Notes: generated by a model not told the origin, from the letters alone. Numbered from the stretch's first letter, positions 22,147 through 33,678 are shown. The stretch: DNA of 64,000 bases from Chlorocebus sabaeus (GCF_047675955.1 NC_132910.1:114807143-114871142); one strand, 5' to 3'. A program made the numbers and translations.

Positions 22147-22162
22147 AAAAAGTTACCAATGA

Positions 22163-22968
22163 CCATTTCTCATGGTTTTAAACTACATGAAATCATTGAT
22201 ATTTGAGTATTTTTGACCTACAATGTCGTTTCATATGCGTCAACCCCAAACATAGGAATTGAGAAAGAAAATTAGGAGTCTGATATTTCTCATTCTAAGA
22301 TGCCATGTTTAAACATAGAAAAAGCCCTCATACAGCTTGTGATGCTAATACACATGAAGGTAATAGTGATGCTTGGCTGGGCAATATTTGCTTATGATTG
22401 AGAAGGTTAAAGTATAATCAATCTCCCGGTGTAGTACAGCTTTTACCGTGCTTTCCACAGGCTTCTTCCATTAACCCGAATTAGCCCTATTTCAACCCAT
22501 ATAGAAACAGTTCAAGTACCTCATCAACCTTCTTTATTTCATATTTCTCTTTCTTGCTTTACTATTTTTTTGTTTACATTCCCAAAGATAATGATTTTTA
22601 AGGGCATTTCATTCAACCTCCTTTTCTAATGCAGGAATCATTTATTCAACATACAAAACAAACCATTAGCCAGAGTCTGTTTGAAAAAGTGCAGCAATGA
22701 AGAGTTCATAATGTTCTGAAGAAGACTATATTGATCTGAAACAGTTCTAATTGTCAGAAACTTATTATTTACACTGTCATGCAATGTGAAGGTGGCAAGT
22801 GGTTTTCGTGTTATCTAATTAAATTATCTATCTAATCTGTTGGGGGATATGTAAGCAGGGGTAAAAGAATAAATAACTAAGCAAAGAAATGAAAAAGATA
22901 CAGTAAATCAGTGAAAACAGCAATGATGGTAATAAGCATGAATAACGTAATAAAGAAATTAGGGATGG
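22163..22968. other. Unassigned AT-rich stretch
   Basis: No recognisable repeat or gene. Confidence 0.5.
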
Positions 22969-23279
22969 GGACCAGGTGAGGTGGCTCATGCCTGTAATCC
23001 CAGCACTTTGGGAAACTGAGGTAGTGGATCGCTTGAGTCCAGGAGTTCAGGGCCAGCCTGAGCAACATGCTGAAACCCCATCTGTATCAAAAATACAAAA
23101 ATTAACTGGGCATGGTGGCACACGTCTATGATCCCAGCTACTCTGGAGGCTGAGGTGGGAGGATTGCTTGAATCTGGAGGGCAGAGGTTGCAGTGAGCCA
23201 AGGTTGCGCCACTGCACTCTAGCCTGGATGACAGAGTGAGATTCGGTCTCAAAAAAAAAAAAAAAAAAAGAAAAAAAAT
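22969..23279 (+). mobile_element. Full-length AluJ-like
   Basis: GACCAGGTGAGGTGGCTCAT to GAGATTCGGTCTC with an interrupted A tail. The left arm has the older form (GCTTGAGTCCAGGAGTTCAG, CAGCCTGAGCAACATGCTGA). The three minus-strand frames at 22877-23310 are shadows. Confidence 0.95.
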
Positions 23280-23925
23280 AGGAACAGGGAAATCTCTTTG
23301 GATAGGACAATCAAGGATGTCCTGACTGAGGCTTTCTCTCCCTGAAAATACGGACTAGGTGCTAACTAAATATTTATTATATGGATAAATAAAGTAAAAA
23401 GAATAGCCGTCATAAATAAAGGCATATTTATACCAACCTTTCAATTAAAACATTTCTCTTTTTGACTTAAAATATATTTAGTGGCATGGATTAGGAAAAG
23501 GAATACAATCCTCAGAGTAAAGGTCCTCTGGGGACAATTGCTTGATTAAATTAATAGTTGTTCTACAGTAAAATGCCTATATATATATGCACACAATACT
23601 TTTCATCCTCTTTATTTTATATCCTCACTATCAATTTTGCCAGGTGTGGCTCATAAAAAGAAGGACCTGAGATCTTGAAGATCTTTGTTAGATCATTGCT
23701 TTTTGTTTAGATCAATTTGTTCTTCTTTAGTCAAGTCTGTTTTAGTGATGCTGTTCATCTTTGTCACTAAGGAAAGGAGCAAATATCCACCTTGCAGAAA
23801 TAACTTTCAAAGAGCTTTGCAATGTTTCTAAGTGTCTATAAATATTTGCAGGAGAAAAAATCCTACTATAGCCTGCAGGAGTCCTTTAGCTTTGGACAGT
23901 TACCATACACATTAATTGGCGCTTG
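23280..23925. other. Unassigned stretch with possible L2 tail
   Basis: ACTAGGTGCTAACTAAATAT followed by TTATTATATGGATAAATAAA at about 23354-23393 resembles the L2 3' terminus. Nothing else recognised. Confidence 0.4.
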
Positions 23926-24397
23926 GATCACATTCTCCTAGTTCCCTTTACCGTTTCCTAGTGCAGTGATGCGCTGGCTCTGTGTGCTCTGTCTCCCATA
24001 ACCAGCACCTACATCTATTTGTCAAAAGGCTCCCTCCAGGCTGCCCAGGCTCACTTTCTCTGTGTGCCGCTGTGAGAACAGAAAGTGCCCGGGAATTTAT
24101 GTCCTCAAGGGTCATTCCTTAACACTGAAAGGTGTGGAGGTATAAAAATATTCCAGCACTCCTGCTGTCTGATAAGGACAACTCAAAAGTGTGACCTACA
24201 CTGGCTCAAGAAATCTCCTGAGCATTTGAGACAAAGTTTCCATGAGAACTTTTAGATTCTCACTTGGGTTCCTTGACTTCCTGCGCCACTCCTCCATTCT
24301 CCTGCCCTGCTTTTCTTGGAAGACTTCCTAATGAATCACTTTCACAGGAACATTCATGTAAGAGTCTGTTTCTGGGAAGTCCAGCCTAAAAATGTTA
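23926..24397 (+). mobile_element. Probable LTR, family unresolved
   Basis: A less AT-rich block with a TATA-like box (GTATAAAAATATT, about 24140-24152). Its 3' end is AGAGTCTGTTTCTGGGAAGT then CCAGCCTAA, resembling the end of many ERVL-class LTRs ('cagggtctgcttctgggg...aacctaa'). No internal region is visible next to it. Confidence 0.4.
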
Positions 24398-24429
24398 GTA
24401 TTGTTATCCATTTCCGACTTATTCATTTA

Positions 24430-25005
24430 GATTAATAGATTGGGTAGAAGAACTCATACCCAGGCCTGACTTTAGGGATTGTGACCAGCGATGTCACTCA
24501 GGGATTCATGCTCAGAAGGAGACCTCACTTGTGTGGCATTTGGGCATTGTCTGTGCCTGCCATCTTGACATTCTTAATAATTTTATATTTGAATTGGTCT
24601 TAGCTAGTGAAGCCTATGGGACAACGGAGTAAATGCCAAGGGCCTGGAGCTGTGGATCACATGTGGACCTGCATCTCCTGCCACCTCCCATCTCCCTAGG
24701 ACAGGCAGGTTCTCAGCCTCTCACTCTCACACTGACCCAGCAACTGCAGCCACTCTTCTCCCAGAAGAGGCTGGAATGTGGGCTCTGGGAAGGTTACATG
24801 GCATTGTAGGGCAGGGATCCAGGCACGGGAGTTCCTGTCTCACCCCAGAAAGATCGATAACACTAAACAGCAAATTAAAAACACTGTGACACATAAAGAA
24901 AAAGACCACAGAATAAAACAAAAGAGCATTTTTCTTGCTCTTTAAACCAGGAGCTTTATATTTTCACACTGCAGAAGGTCCTACAAATAATGTAGCTGGT
25001 CTTGC
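24430..25005 (-). mobile_element. hAT-like (MER45/Zaphod-type) end block, copy 1
   Basis: Contains GCCATCTTGACATTCTTAAT (a subterminal motif I recall from MER45-type hAT-Tip100 elements) and, at 24955-25005, a decayed terminus AAATAATGTAGCTGGTCTTG. The block 24437-24745 is repeated at 26205-26520 at clearly recognisable similarity. Strand is given by the transposase orientation of the neighbouring copy and is tentative. Confidence 0.5.
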
Positions 25006-25229
25006 TCATACTTTTTTTTAATAATAATCATAAAAAATACTGCAGTACCTTGAATGAAAATTATTCCCATATTCATTTCATAAGAATATCCATCAATTAA
25101 GCCAAGCTAAGAAGAAATACCCAACTAAGTTTTTCTGAGCTAATGTGGAAGAAGTTTTAATAAAATTTCTATTTCTTCCTCTTATTCTTGGTAACATATA
25201 CTTAATTATTTTTGTAGACACATTATTTC

Positions 25230-25365
25230 ATATAATTCAGATTAGATTTTCCAATCTCCTTCATGTATGGATATGGTCATATAACTAAATTCTGGCTGAT
25301 AACATATAAGAGTATATGTTTCGTGGAACTTTCATGAAAGCTGCCCCAAAACGGTGGCAGATTTT
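25230..25365 (+). mobile_element. MLT1-like LTR fragment
   Basis: TATGGATATGGTCATATAAC, TAAATTCTGGCTGATAACAT and AAGAGTATATGTTTCGTGGA follow the order of the 5' half of MLT1 LTRs ('ggtgtggtcatgtgactaagttctggccaatgagat'). Confidence 0.5.
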
Positions 25366-25674
25366 TTTCTCATTTGTCTTTCATTCTTTTTAGAAGATGC
25401 AATTTATGTAACTCAGACACGAAACATGAGGCAACTATATTGGGTCAAGAGGTAACTTTGAAGATAGAAAGCATGGGCTAAGGCAGTAAAACAGAATCTG
25501 AGATCCCTATTGAAGATACCATACTTCCCTGAATTGTCAACAGCCCCAAACTGCTTTAAGAGGAAAATATAAACTTCTATCTTAATAAGGCACTGTAATT
25601 TTTTTCTGTTATGTATAGGCAAACTTACCCTTAGCTGACAAAAGAGGTAATCATTTTTTCTCAAAAAGGATGTT
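25366..25674. other. Unassigned stretch
   Basis: Minus-strand frame 25413-25688 (91 residues) has no recognisable domain. It may be remaining LTR or flank; nothing specific seen. Confidence 0.4.
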
Positions 25675-25693
25675 GAAAATCTAATCAATCTCT

Positions 25694-26089
25694 AGACTGG
25701 ATTAAGAAAATGTGGCACATATATACCATGGAATGCTACGTAGCTATAAAAAGGACGAGTTAATGTCCTCTTCAGAGACATGGATGAAGCTGGAAATCAT
25801 CATTCTCAGCAAACTATCACAAGATCACAAAACCAAACATCACATGTTCTCGCTCATAAGTGGGAGTTGAACAATGAGAACACATGGACACAGGGAGGGA
25901 AACATCACACACCAGGGCCTGCAGGGAGTCGGGGGCTAAGGGAGGGATAACATTAGGAGAAATACCTAATGTAGGTGATGGGTTGATGGCTGCAACAAAC
26001 CACCACGGCACGTGTATACCTGTGGAACAAACCTGCATGTTCTGCATAAGTAACCCAGAACTTAAAGTATAATAAAAAAGAAAATAAAA
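25694..26089 (+). mobile_element. 5'-truncated L1PA insertion (3' end, ~396 bp)
   Basis: ORF2 tail and 3' UTR (AAGAAAATGTGGCACATATA, CATGTTCTCGCTCATAAGTG, CAACAAACCACCACGGCACG, CCCAGAACTTAAAGTATAAT) plus an A-rich tail. An exact 19-bp target-site duplication, GAAAATCTAATCAATCTCT, is at 25675-25693 and 26090-26108. The small frames on both strands here are shadows. Confidence 0.96.
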
Positions 26090-26204
26090 GAAAATCTAAT
26101 CAATCTCTTTGCAACATATCCTCTGAAAGCCAATGTCCACTGATGTAGTGGAAAGTTTCTTCAAATTTTATTACATTACTTGCTTTTGAAAAGTTAATTA
26201 TTCA

Positions 26205-26525
26205 ATATATCGGGCAGAAGAACTCATACCTAGCTCTGGCTTTAGGGATTGTGACCAGTGAAGTCACTCTGGGATTCATGCTCAGGAGACCTCACTTGTG
26301 TGGCATTCAGGCATTGTCTGTGTCTGCCATCTTGAAATTCTTAATAATTTTATATTTGAATTTGTCTTTTGCTAGTGAAGCCTATGGGGGAAGCAAATGC
26401 CAACGGCTTGGAGGTGTGGATCACACGTGACCCTGCATTCTGTCACCTCCCCATCTCCATAGGACAGACGGGTTCTCAGCCTTTCACACTGACCCAGAAA
26501 CTGACCCAGCACCTGACCCAGCACA
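26205..26525 (-). mobile_element. hAT-like block, copy 2
   Basis: Repeats the 24437-24745 block: shared runs include AGAAGAACTCATACC, TTTAGGGATTGTGACCAG, CTCACTTGTGTGGCATT and TTCTTAATAATTTTATATTT. It runs into a decayed hAT transposase read on the minus strand (26640-27010), so the block is most simply the untranslated part of that element. Confidence 0.5.
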
Positions 26526-27260
26526 CCTCTGTCACTGATGAAATTGACAACTTTCACAAGGGGAAAAGATTTGGTGGAAAACCATGGTGGAAAACCATGT
26601 TGGAAAGGGGTAGTGGAAAATATTTTGGGGGGAATGGTTGGTAAAGTCTCTGTTGCCAGTCTTCACAGATATAGAAACCAATGAGTCACAATGATGCCTG
26701 TTGAACATCTTTGTTCCCTAAAATTGCATATTCAGAGATGTTGCCAAAAACTGCAGGTGTTCCATCTATGCAGAGTAACAAGATTATTTTTCCAGTTAAA
26801 GTCTGGCTTGGCATAGACATTTTTCACTATCTGAAATACCAACAGCCTTAACAGCTTGCAAAAAGGGCTCATAGGATAAGAATTCTTTGTTGATGTTTGG
26901 TGCATGCACATATGAGCTGGTTGTACTGAAAGAACAGCAGCAGATTCATCTAGTTGTATGCAGAAGGGAAGTATAAGCTGCCAACTCCTCCAGGATCTGC
27001 TTCAAAATATTAAAAGAAATATCAGTGAGTCCAGAGTAAATGATGTCCTGTTACAGAGGCATTGATTCAGTTTGCTTTCTCATAAAGTGACTTGATATTT
27101 CCAAGACATATTTCCAGGCATTAATTCAGTCTGCTTCACCAAGAGCGTTCCAATGTGTATAGATTCTTTCTCTTAGCAACGTGATACGCAATTTGGTAGA
27201 ATGTTTCAAGACAAGGCTTTTGGTTGAGGTAAATCTAAGTTTTGATAAAGTTCTAGTCTT
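26526..27260 (-). pseudogene. Decayed hAT transposase core
   Basis: On the minus strand, conceptual translation with frameshifts gives FCIQLDESAAVLSVQPAH (about 26980-26930), NINKEFLSYEPFLQAV, DFNWKNNLVTL and CIDGTPAVFGNISEYA, then VTHWF. Order and spacing match the hAT core 'qLDEStD...lv...f...EPL...W.n.vgvCTDGApaMlG...THC.iHR', which holds the first DDE aspartate (LDES) and the second (DGAP). Stops and frame changes make it inactive. The BED finger and the C-terminal dimerisation region were not found; sequence toward 27260 is consistent in style but not diagnostic. Confidence 0.72.
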
Positions 27261-29170
27261 TTAAAATTAAGAGCGCTCATTAAAAATTCCATAAAACTGA
27301 CATGTTTTCAAGATGAATAAATAAAACAGGCTTCTTTAGTTTATTGGCATTATATGAATTTATTGGCAGAAAACTCTTACCCATATAGGAGGCATTGCAG
27401 CTTTTGTGTATCATCAAACTTAGCAATGAAAATAAAATTAAACAAATGCACTATGGTTACGCTTTCCAAATAAAAATTAACCTGATGCAAATAAATACAG
27501 ATTTCCATAATCATGACGCTGGATATTTTTAAAAAATTCTTATTATAGGAATTCTGAGTATCACTATGTGAAGCAGACAATTTTTCATCTGGTAATTTAT
27601 AATATTCCATGACATTTTATACTTGTTTGAAATGAATAAATATTTGATTAGATTTCACCTTAATATGTTTCATAAAGGTAGATAAAATTGAGAAAACAAA
27701 ATATTTTTGCAAACCGTTTGCAGTTTGAGTAAGTAAATAACCCATTTATTTGATTCTTAGGCCTGCTGCTTAATAGTGATATAAACAAGGTCAAGTTGTT
27801 TTTAACTCTGTGTCTCAGTTTTCTCATTTGTAAACATTTTGACTCAATTAAATTAGATAATTTCATATACAAATCAATATATATCCAAATTATTTCAGTT
27901 TTGTTTCTGAGTCACAGTCTACCAAATTGTTGTTTTGTACAAGCGATGATAATTTTAACAACTAAGTATGGCTCATTTTTTTCTAAAATATCCATATTTT
28001 CTCAAATTCGTATACCATGTTGAGAAGCAGAATGTGAAATTATAAGATTCCAGCTGAAGACTGGCACTTTAAACTGAGTACAGGCTGCAGAAACTGTGAT
28101 TACATATGTAATTATAATATATGTAGGACATACGTACACAAACATGTAAAAGACATATTGGAAAATTTAATAGATATTAATATCATTGGAGAAAGACTTT
28201 CTAATGTGCTTTCAAACTATATTAATAGAAAATAGTTCATCAAATAAAGAGAAGATTATAACACACACTATTGTTCATCCATCAGATTATATTTCTTATT
28301 TGCAGGCCTGTAGTGAAACATTATGAAGTGTATACAAATATTTTATGACTAACAGGTAATAATGTCATTTGATAAATAATTGAGTAAGATAAGGATATTT
28401 CCAGGACAAAATGGAAACAATTATCCAATTTTCCAAAAATTGAATAGCTTTTAATTAGAAAAAACATTCAGCATTCTTTATAGTCCCCTAGGAATAGAAC
28501 TTGGAAAAATAAGTAAAAATTACAAGGAGACATATTTTCAGTCAATGTAAATAAAAACTTTCCAACAGCTGCAATTAATCAAAGATTAAATGGACTCTAA
28601 TAAGCAACAATGAAGCTGTTCCTTTCTACATTTCTTCTATACCATGCGTTATGATTGTTTTCATTCAGGCATCACATTAAGATTTGCTGAATGTGTAAGT
28701 AACCTCCCCATACAATTACTAATAAAAATGATGAAGATATAAGTGATATAAGGCTAGAGGGTCGTCTTCGAAGTGACATCAATTTATTAATTAATACTCT
28801 GACAATTGTTGTGCCATCACTTAGAAATTTGTCCAACTAACCTATCATTTTGCTCTTTTTTATCCATACTATTTGTAAGGTCATAATAAGAGACTATTGC
28901 AGTCTTTCTACATCTACAATAGTCCAGTAAATTATGAGTTGAATACAATAACAAAAGACCAAGAGGGCCTAATTCATCACAGATCATTCACATTAAAATC
29001 TTGTTGGGTCCACTCACAATGTAATTATATCTGTCAGTTTAGAAACCATTTTAAAAATAATTTATCTTATGAATAGTCATGTTATCTGAGTACTTTGCTT
29101 CTGAATTACAGCTTTCCCCACTTTGATTATTCTTGTCTTTCATCAATTCTTTGATTCATAATTTTTCCCC
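27261..29170. other. Unassigned AT-rich stretch
   Basis: Frames 27377-27610, 27660-27872 and 27796-28023 are low-complexity and overlap each other. No repeat family recognised, and nothing suggests a gene. Confidence 0.5.
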
Positions 29171-29479
29171 AAATTTTGGCATACCTTGGAGACATTGTAG
29201 GTTCAATTCCTAGCCACCAAGAAAAAGTAAGTCACACAATTTTTTTGGTTTCTCAGTGCATACAAAAGTTATATTAACATTATACTATAGTCTATTAAGA
29301 GTGCAGTAGAATTTTATCTAAAAATGTACATGCTTTAATTTAAAAACACTTGATTGATAAAAATACTAATGATTATCTAAGCCTTCAGTGAGTTTCAATC
29401 TTTTTGCTGGTGGACAATCTAGCCCTGATATTAATAGATGCTGACTGATCAGGCTAGTGGTTGTTGCAGACTGGGATGA

Positions 29480-31032
29480 CTATGGCAGTTTCTTAAAATA
29501 AGACAACAATGAAGTTTTCCACATTAATTGACTCTTCCTTTCATGAAAGATTACTCTGTAGTATGTGTTTGATAGCATTTTACCCACAGAACTTCTTTCA
29601 AAATTCTGATCAAACCTCTTAAGCCCTTCTGCTGCTTTATCAACTAAGTTTTTGTAATATTCTAAATCCTTTATTGTTGTTTCAACAAGGTTCATAATAT
29701 TTTCACCAGAAATATATTCCATCTCAGAGAATCACTTTCTTTGCTCATCCATAAGAAACAACTTTTCATTCATTTAAATTTTATCATGAGATGGTAGTAA
29801 TTCAGTCACATTGACAGGCTTTGCTTCTAACTCTGTACTCTCGCTATCTCTACCACCACTATAGTTACTTCTTCCATTGAAATTTTGAATTCTTCAAGGT
29901 AATCCACGAGGCTTAAAATTAACTTCTTTGAAATTCCTGTTAATGTTCATATTTTGACCTCCTTTATGAGTTACTAATAGTCTTCATGGCATCTAGAATG
30001 GTGACTCCTTTCCAGAAGGTTTTCAATTGACTTTGTCCAGATTCATCAGAGAAATCACTATATATGGATACTATAACATTGCAAAATTTATATTTTCTTA
30101 AAATTTTTATTTATTTATTTATTTTTCGCAGACAGAGTCTCGCTCTGTTGCCCAGGCTAGAGTGCAGTGGCACGATCTCAGCTCACTGCAACCTCTGCCT
30201 CCTGGGTTCTAGCTATTCTCCTGCCTCAGCCTCCTGGGTAGCTGGGACTACAGGCACCCACCACCATGCCCAGCTAATTCTGTATTTTTAGTAGAGATGG
30301 GATTTCACCACGTTAGCCAGGCTAGTCTCCAACTCCTGACCTCAGGTGATCCGCCCGCCTCGGCCTCCCAAAGTTCTGGGATTACAGGCATGAGTCACCT
30401 TGCCCAGCCCAGGTATTATTTCTTAAATAATAATACCTGAAAGTAAAAATTATTCCCTGATCTATGGGGCATGGAATGAATGTTATGTTAGCAGTCATAA
30501 AAACATTAATTTCTTGTACATTTTCATCAGAGCTCTTGTATGACTAGGTGCATTGTTAATGATCAGTAATGTTTTAGAAGTAGTCTTTGTGGTTTTTGCT
30601 TGTTTGTTTTCTAAGCAGTTCTCAACATAGGGGTTAAAACATTCAGTAACCCAGGCTACAAACAGATGTGCGGCCATCCAGCTTTGTGGTTCCATTTATA
30701 GAACACAGGCAGAGTATACTTAGTGTAATTCTTAAGGGCCCTACGATTTTCAGAATGGCAAATAAGCATTGGCTTCAGTTTAAGATTACCAGCTGCATTA
30801 GCCCGTAATAACAGAGTCAGATTGTCCTTTGAAGCTTTGAGTCCTGGCATTGACATCTCTCCAGGTATGAAAGTCCTAAATGGCATCTTCTTCCAATAGA
30901 AAGCTGTTTCATGTACATTAAATATCTGATCTTAGCTAGATCTGAATAACTTGCTGCAGCTTCTCCATCAACACTTGCAGCTTCACCTTGCACTTTTATG
31001 TTATGAAGATGGTGTCTTTTCTTAAACCCCAT
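29480..31032 (-). pseudogene. Tigger1 transposase, broken and N-terminally deleted
   Basis: Pogo-type DDE transposase read from about 31032 down to 29480. Pieces: a segment near 31030-30820 (HHLHNIKVQGEAAS); DNLTLLLRANAAGNLKLKPM and SENRRALKNYTKYTLP at 30886-30656; LLIINNAPSHTRALMKMY at 30555-30515; and after the Alu the C-terminal part MNLVETTIKDLEYYKNLVDK and FHERKSQL. The second catalytic aspartate, normally in DNAPGH, is replaced (NNAPSH). Several frameshifts, the Alu and the missing CENP-B-like helix-turn-helix region make it inactive. Confidence 0.87.
30103..30412 (-). mobile_element. AluS inserted in Tigger1
   Basis: Reverse-orientation Alu from a T-rich tail (TTTTATTTATTTATTTATTT) to GCATGAGTCACCTTGCCCAG. 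Similar flanks TATTTTCTTAAA (30091-30102) and TTATTTCTTAAA (about 30416-30427) form the target-site duplication and restore the Tigger1 sequence when aligned. The plus frame 30064-30291 is a shadow. Confidence 0.94.
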
Positions 31033-31392
31033 GGATCAACTTCTGCAAGCATCAAACTGCTTAAATTCATACAGAAACATTTAAATTGAGGTATCCTAAA
31101 TGGGAAAATTTGTAAGTAAATTTAATCTCAAGTTGCTCAATTTGTCATCTGCAAACATTATATTATCTACCCCTATGAAGTGGGCCTAGCCCATATTTCT
31201 CTCAACTTCAACGAAAGTAAAAGAGACATTTTCATTGTGCTTGAAATTTTAGTTTTTTATATTCCAAATATTATTCTTGACATTTCAAATAACGCTTATG
31301 CATTCTATATAAGGAGTATAGTCATATAAACTGTGTTATAGTAAATATCTTTTCAAAATATGTAGAATAACTGTCTTCTTTTTAAAGTTTCT

Positions 31393-32836
31393 GTATGTGG
31401 TATAAGAAAGGGGTCCAGTTTCAATCTTCTGCATATGGCTAGCCAGTTATCCAAGCACCATTGATTTAATAGGGAATTCTTTCCTCATTGCTTGTTTTTG
31501 TCAGTATGCTTGAAGATCAGATAGTTTTATGTGTGTGGTCTTATTCCTGGGTTCTCTATTCTGTTCCATTGGTCTATGTGTCTGCTCTTGTACCAGCATC
31601 ATGCTGTTTTGGTTACTGTAGTCCTGTAGAATAGTTTGAAGTCAGTTAGTGTGATGCCTCCAGGTTTGTTCTTTTTTCTTAAGATTGTCTTGGGTATTCA
31701 TGCTCTTTTTTTGTTCCGTATGAATTGTAAAATAGTTTTCTCTAGTTCTGTGAATCATGCCAATTGTAATTTAATGGGAATAGCATTGAATCTATAAATT
31801 GTTTTGGGCAGTATGGCCATTTTAATGATATTGATTTGTCCTATCCATGAGCATGGAGTGTTCTTCCATTTGTTTGTATCATCTCTCATTTCTTTGGGCA
31901 GTGGTTTATGTTCTCCTTGTAGAGATCCTTCACCTATATTCTTAGAAATTTTATTCTTTTTGTGGCAATTGTGAAAGGAGTTCACTACTGATTTGGCTCT
32001 TGGCTTGACTGTTGTTGATTTATAGGAATGCTAGTGATTTTTGCACATTGATTTTGTATCCTTACACTTTGCTGAAGTTGCTTATCAACTTAAGAAGCTT
32101 TTGGGCTTAGATCATGGGAGTTTACAGATATAGAACCATGTCATCTGAAAACAGAGATAGTTTGAACTCCTCTCTTCCTATTTGGATACCCTTTATTTTT
32201 ATCTGTTGCCTGATCTCCCTGACCAGAACTTCCAATACTTTGTTGAATAGGAGTGGTGAGAGAAGGAATCCTTGTCTTGTGCTGATTTTCAAGGGGAATG
32301 CTTCCAGCTTTTTCCGATTCAGTATGATGTTGGCTGTGAGTTTGTCATATATGGCTCTTATTATTTTGAGGTATGTTCCTTTAATACCTAGTTTATTGAG
32401 AGTTTTTAACATAAAGGGATATTGGATTTTATTGAAGGCCTTTTCTGCATCCCTATTGAGATAGTTATGTAGTTTTTGTCTTCAGTTCTGTTTGTGTGAT
32501 TAATTACATTTATTGATCTGTACATGATGAACCAACCTTGCATCCCAGGGATAAGGCCAGCTTGATCGTAGTGGATGAGCTTTTTGATATGTTGCTGGAT
32601 TCGGTTTGCCAGTATTTTGTTGAGTACTTTTGCGTCAACATTCATCAAGAATATTGACCTGAAGTTTTCTTTTTTTGTTGTATCTCTGACTGGTTTTGGT
32701 ATCAGGATGATGCTGGCCTCATAGAATTAGGGAGAACTCCCTCCTTTTCAATTGTTTGAAATAGTTTCAGAAGAAATGGTACTAGCTCATCTTTGTATCC
32801 CTGGTAGAATTCAGCTATGAATCTGTCTGGTCCAAA
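31393..32836 (-). mobile_element. L1 LINE, inverted 5' block (ORF2)
   Basis: Minus-strand ORF2 from about the RT fingers (32836) to the post-thumb region (31393). The left edge (complement of GGTATAAGAAAGGGGTCCAG) and the first bases of the plus block at 32837 (CAAAAATTAACTCAAGATGA) are almost adjacent in L1, so the two blocks are one insertion broken and inverted with very little loss. Confidence 0.94.
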
Positions 32837-32917
32837 AATTAACTCAAGATGAATTAAAGACTTAAATGTAAAACCCAAAACTATAAAAATCCTGAAAGAC
32901 AACCGAGGCAATACCAT
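32122..32917 (-). pseudogene. L1 ORF2 RT fragments, frameshifted
   Basis: Three overlapping frames cover RT fingers and palm: FIAEFYQGYKDELVPFLLKL (32917-32702), NVDAKVLNKILANRIQQHIK (32648-32406), and KLGIKGTYLKIIRAIYDKLT to LSLFSDDMVLYL (32412-32122). Motif A reads ISIGMQK where IDAEKAFD is usual, and the frame shifts just there. Motif C is FSDD where L1 normally has FADD, so the aspartate pair is kept. The end near 32122 is a stop (position 32122-32124). Confidence 0.85.
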
Positions 32918-33090
32918 ACAGACATAGGCATGAGCAAAGATTTCGTGGCAAAGGCATCAAAAGCAATTGCAACTAAAGCAAAAATTGACAAATGAGTTCT
33001 AATTAAACTAAAAAGCTTCTACACAGTGAAAGAAACTATCAACAGAGTAAACAGGTGACCTACAGAATGGAGGAGGATTTTTGCAAAATA
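32837..33090 (+). mobile_element. L1 LINE, sense block, part 1
   Basis: ORF2 continues in plus orientation (TGAATTAAAGACTTAAATGT, AAAGCAATTGCAACTAAAGC) until interrupted at 33091 by an LTR in the middle of 'tttttgcaa..tactcatctgacaaagg'. Confidence 0.93.
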
Positions 33091-33678
33091 TGTGTACCAG
33101 TCAGGGTTCTCCAGAGGAACAGAACTAATAGGATATATGTATATATGAAAAGGAGTTTATTAGGCAGAATTGACTCACATGATCACAAGGTGAAGTCCTA
33201 TGATAGACTATCTGTAAGCTGAGGAAGAAAGAAGCCACTAGTGGCTCTATTTGAGTTCAAAGGCCTCAAAAGCAGGGAAGCTGGCAGTGCAGCCTTCACT
33301 CTGTGGCTGAAGGCTTGAGAGCCACGGGCAAACCACTGGTGTAATAGTTCAAGAGTTCAAAGGCCAAAGAACCAGGAGTCTGATGTCCAGGGACAGGAAA
33401 AATGGAAGGAAGCATCCAGTGTGGGAAAAAGATAAGAGCCAGAAGACTCAGCAAGCCAGTTTATTCCACCTTCTTCCACCTGCTTTGTTCTAGGAGCTGA
33501 CAGCCAATTGGATGGTGTGCACCCACACTGAGGGTGAGAATTCCTTTCCCAGTCCACTGACTCAAATTATCAGTCTCCTCAGGAAACATCCTCACAGACA
33601 CACCCAGAAACAATACTTTACCAGCTATCTAGGCATCCTTCAATCCAATCAAGCTGACACCTAATATCAACCATGACA
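33091..33678 (-). mobile_element. MLT2A-type solo LTR (HERV-L), nested in L1
   Basis: Read on the plus strand: CAGTCAGGGTTCTCCAGAGG, GAATTGACTCACATGATCAC, CAAACCACTGGTGTAATAGT, CCAGTCCACTGACTCAAATT, CATCCTCACAGACACACCCA, CAATCCAATCAAGCTGACAC and AACCATGACA. This is the complement of an MLT2A1/A2 LTR, about 588 bp. There is no internal region, so it is a solo LTR. A five-base target duplication is not evident. Minus-strand frame 33357-33557 is chance. Confidence 0.88.

Larger units (their letters stand above)
29177..31098 (-). mobile_element. Tigger1 deletion derivative (TcMar/pogo)
   Basis: Left end GGCATACCTTGGAGACATTG (29178 on) matches the Tigger1 terminus. From there sequence follows Tigger1 in reverse orientation through the C-terminal and central transposase. 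After about 31060 it jumps to AAATTGAGGTATCCT (31084-31098), a decayed right terminus. The part encoding the DNA-binding N-terminus is therefore deleted while both ends remain. An Alu interrupts it at 30103-30412. Confidence 0.88.

Noticed and set aside
24140..24152. TATA box suggesting a gene promoter
   Set aside because: It sits in what looks like an LTR, with no downstream coding exon or CpG island; better read as a retroviral promoter relic.
28840..29035. Possible old transposon or conserved element
   Set aside because: No terminal repeats, coding trace or remembered consensus; left as unassigned.
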